Positions 61,691-64,000 of a stretch of 64,000 nucleotides of DNA are shown here, piece by piece; position 1 is the first letter of the stretch, and every line of letters begins with the position of its first letter. A model generated the notes under the pieces. That model searched no databases, was not told the DNA's origin, and saw only the letters and a program-made list of their open reading frames with translations. This DNA is from Cherax quadricarinatus (Eukaryota > Arthropoda > Malacostraca > Decapoda > Parastacidae). Position numbers and translations under genes: made by a program. The stretch is from contig NC_091391.1 in the NCBI RefSeq assembly GCF_038502225.1, positions 363,501-427,500 of the forward strand. Direction: 5' to 3'.

Positions 61691-63690
61691 AACATATCAG
61701 CCCCTCCTCCAGAGTGCAGGCACTGTACTTCCTACCTTCACCCCTCCTTCAGAGTGCAGGCACTGTACTTCCTACCTTCACCCCTCCTTCAGAGTGCAGG
61801 CACTGTACTTCAAAACCTTCACCCATCCTTCAGAGTGCAGGCACTGTACTTCCTACCTTCACCCCTCCTTCAGAGTGCAGGCACTGTACTTCCCACCTAC
61901 ACCTCTCCTTCAGAGTGCAGGCACTGTACTTCCTACCTTCACCCCTCCTTCAGAGTGCAGGCACTATACTTCCCACCTTCACCCCTCCTTCAGAGTGCAG
62001 GCACTGTACTTCCTACCTTCACCCCTCCTTCAGAGTGCAGGCACTATACTTCCCACCTTCACCCCTCCTTCAGAGTGCAGGCACTGTACTTCAAAACCTT
62101 CACCCCTCCGTCAGAGTGCAGGCACTGTACTTCCTACCTTCACCCCTCCTTCAGAGTGCAGGCACTGTACTTCCCACCTACACCTCTCCTTCAGAGTGCA
62201 GGCACTGTACTTCCCACCTTCACCCCTCCTTCAGAGTGCAGGCACTGTACTTCCCACCTACACCTCTCCTTCAGAGTGCAGGCACTGTACTTCCCACCTT
62301 CACCCCTCCTTCAGAGCACAGGCACTGTACTTCCCACCTTCACCCCTCCTTCAGAGTGCAGGCACTGTACTTCCCACCTTCACCCCTCCTTCAGAGTGCA
62401 GGCACTGTACTTCCCACCTTCACCCCTCCTTCAGAGTGCAGGTACTGTACTTCCCACCTCCACCCCTCCTTCAGAGCACAGGCACTGTACTTTAAAACCT
62501 TCACCCCTCCTTCAGAGCACAGGCACTGTACTTCCCACCTTCACCCCTCCTTCAGAGTGCAGGTACTGTACTTCCCACCTTCACCCCTCCTTCAGAGCAC
62601 AGGCACTGTACTTCCCACCTTTACCCCTCCTTCAGAGTGCAGGCACTGCACTTCCCACCTTCACCCCCTCCTTCAGAGCACAGTCACTGTACTTCCCACC
62701 TTCACCCCTCCTTCAGAGCACAGGCATTGTACTTCCCACCTTCACCCCTCCTTCAGAGTGCAGGCACTGTACTTCCCACCTTCACCCCTCCTTCAGAGTG
62801 CAGGCACTGTACTTCCCACCTTCACCCATCCAGAGTGCAGGCACTGTACTTCCCACCTTCACCCCTCCTTCAGAGCACAGGCACTGTACTTCCCACCTAC
62901 ACCTCTCCTTCAGAGTGCAGGCACTGTACTTCCCACCTTCACCCCTCCTTCAGAGCACAGGCACTGTACTTCCCACCTTCACCCCTCCTTCAGAGTGCAG
63001 GTACTGTGCTTCCCACCTCCACCCCTCCTTCAGAGCACAGGCACTGTACTTTAAAACCTTCACCCCTCCTTCAGAGCACAGGCACTGTACTTCCCACCTT
63101 CACCCCTCCTTCAGAGCACAGGCACTGTACTTCCCACCTTTACCCCTCCTTCAGAGTGCAGGCACTGTACTTCCCACCTTCACCCCCTCCTTCAGAGCAC
63201 AGGCACTGTACTTCCCACCTACACCTCTCCTTCAGAGTACAGGTACTGTACTTCCAACCTTCACCCCTCCTTCAGAGCACAGGCACTGTACTTCCCACCT
63301 TCACCCCTCCTTCAGAGCACAGGCACTGTACTTCCCACCTTCACCCCTCCTTCAGAGCACAGGCACTGTTCTTCCCACCTTCACCCCTCCTTCAGAGTGC
63401 AGGCACTGTACTTCCCACCTTCACCCCTCCTTCAGAGCACAGGCACTGTACTTCCCACCTACACCTCTCCTTCAGAGCACAGGCACTGTACTTCCCACCT
63501 TCACCCCTCCTTCAGAGCACAGGCACTGTTCTTCCCACCTTCACCCCTCCTTCAGAGTGCAGGCACTGTACTTCCCACCTACAGGACTCACCTCTCCTCC
63601 ACAGCACAGGCACTGTACTTCCCACCTACAGGACTCACCTCTCCTCCACAGCACAGGCACTGTACTTCCCACCTTCACCCCTCCTATCCT
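61685..63690. repeat. 40-bp minisatellite, about 50 copies
   Basis: The unit is TTCAGAGTGCAGGCACTGTA followed by CTTCCCACCTTCACCCCTCC. It is the inverse complement of the family A2 segment GGGAAGTACAGTGTCTGCAC/TCTGAAGGAGGGG at 24657. GAGTGCA units dominate the left and GAGCACA the right. Because the unit lacks stops, ORFs of up to 694 codons cover it. Confidence 0.95.
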
Positions 63691-64000
63691 ATCTGTGCAC
63701 CTCAGGTGAAAGTAATGTTTTGAGTGACCCTACCTATGTGGGTGATGGCCAGCATGTTAAAACAACAAATCATACATATTACCCTCAAACGTGGTATCCC
63801 TTACTTCGTCACCTCCTCACTACAATGTTTGAAGTCCATCCATGTGTTGTTACCACTATACTCCGGTATACTTTTTTTTTTTACCTCTGTTCATCAACTT
63901 TGTTTCCACACGCTTTAGTATACCACTACCTTTTTTCTTTTGTCATCTGTGGTTCACCTTGTCTTTCATAGACCTATTTGAGGATGTATCCATTCCTGCA
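63691..64000. other. Family A 3' end (forward), right border, then unassigned sequence
   Basis: GTGAAAGTAATGTTTTGAGT, GACCCTACCTATGTGGGTGA and CAGCATGTTAAAACAAC at 63700-63765 are a forward family A tail. The rest is unrecognised. Confidence 0.5.

Noticed and set aside
61606..63971. ORFs of 482, 694 and 444 codons
   Set aside because: They run through the 40-bp minisatellite in different frames. The unit is non-coding sequence of a dispersed repeat.

Overview
The window is eukaryotic, most likely from a decapod crustacean (a crayfish is plausible but not proven). Genes are split by GT-AG introns, coding exons fill only about 3% of the 64 kb, and the rest is AT-rich sequence with very large minisatellite arrays, pogo/Tigger-type MITEs, foldback elements, LINE ends and a tRNA-derived SINE. 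No bacterial-type operon, CRISPR, rRNA gene or functional tRNA gene is visible.

Coding content, left to right. (1) Bases 1-530 hold a broken Tigger/pogo transposase with one terminal inverted repeat. (2) On the minus strand, 20341 down to 3012, lies a lark/RBM4-type RNA-binding protein gene. It has two alternative or duplicated RRM1 exons (20108-20341 and 17061-17273), an RRM2 exon pair (14563-14730, 11120-11368) and a Pro-rich exon (3012-3091). Its remaining 3' exons are not found here. This copy has lost the CCHC zinc knuckle by an in-frame 63-nt difference. (3) On the minus strand, 27221-23780 holds exons of an unrecognised coiled-coil protein, with a possible frameshift and a hydrophobic C-terminal tail. 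(4) Bases 30536-31183 are a LINE reverse-transcriptase C-terminus. (5) Bases 39580-41413 are a Ty3/Gypsy-like gag-protease element with a 339-bp LTR on the left and an inverted copy of the LTR tip on the right. (6) On the minus strand, 46180-44839 is a complete three-exon delta-class-like glutathione S-transferase of 215 aa. (7) On the plus strand, 53500-60491 is a complete six-exon lark gene (308 aa) with two RRMs, a CCHC knuckle and a Pro-rich tail. The two lark genes are divergent, about 33 kb apart, and share intron positions and phases.

Repeat content dominates. About 20 tandem arrays have units of 18-89 bp; the largest are 41 bp at 5.5-10.0 kb, 30 bp at 34.9-39.3 kb and 40 bp at 61.7-63.7 kb. 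Several can be matched to a single-copy segment of a dispersed repeat elsewhere in the same window, so the locus looks like a place where pieces of mobile elements are repeatedly amplified into minisatellites. The most unusual object is the LTR element at 39580-41413. Its first transcribed bases, placed 30 bp downstream of a TATA box, are perfectly complementary over 18 nt to the sequence directly after the LTR. This suggests Tf1-like self-priming instead of a tRNA primer. Both ends of the element are perfect 77-bp inverted copies of the same LTR tip, flanked by a 5-bp duplication.
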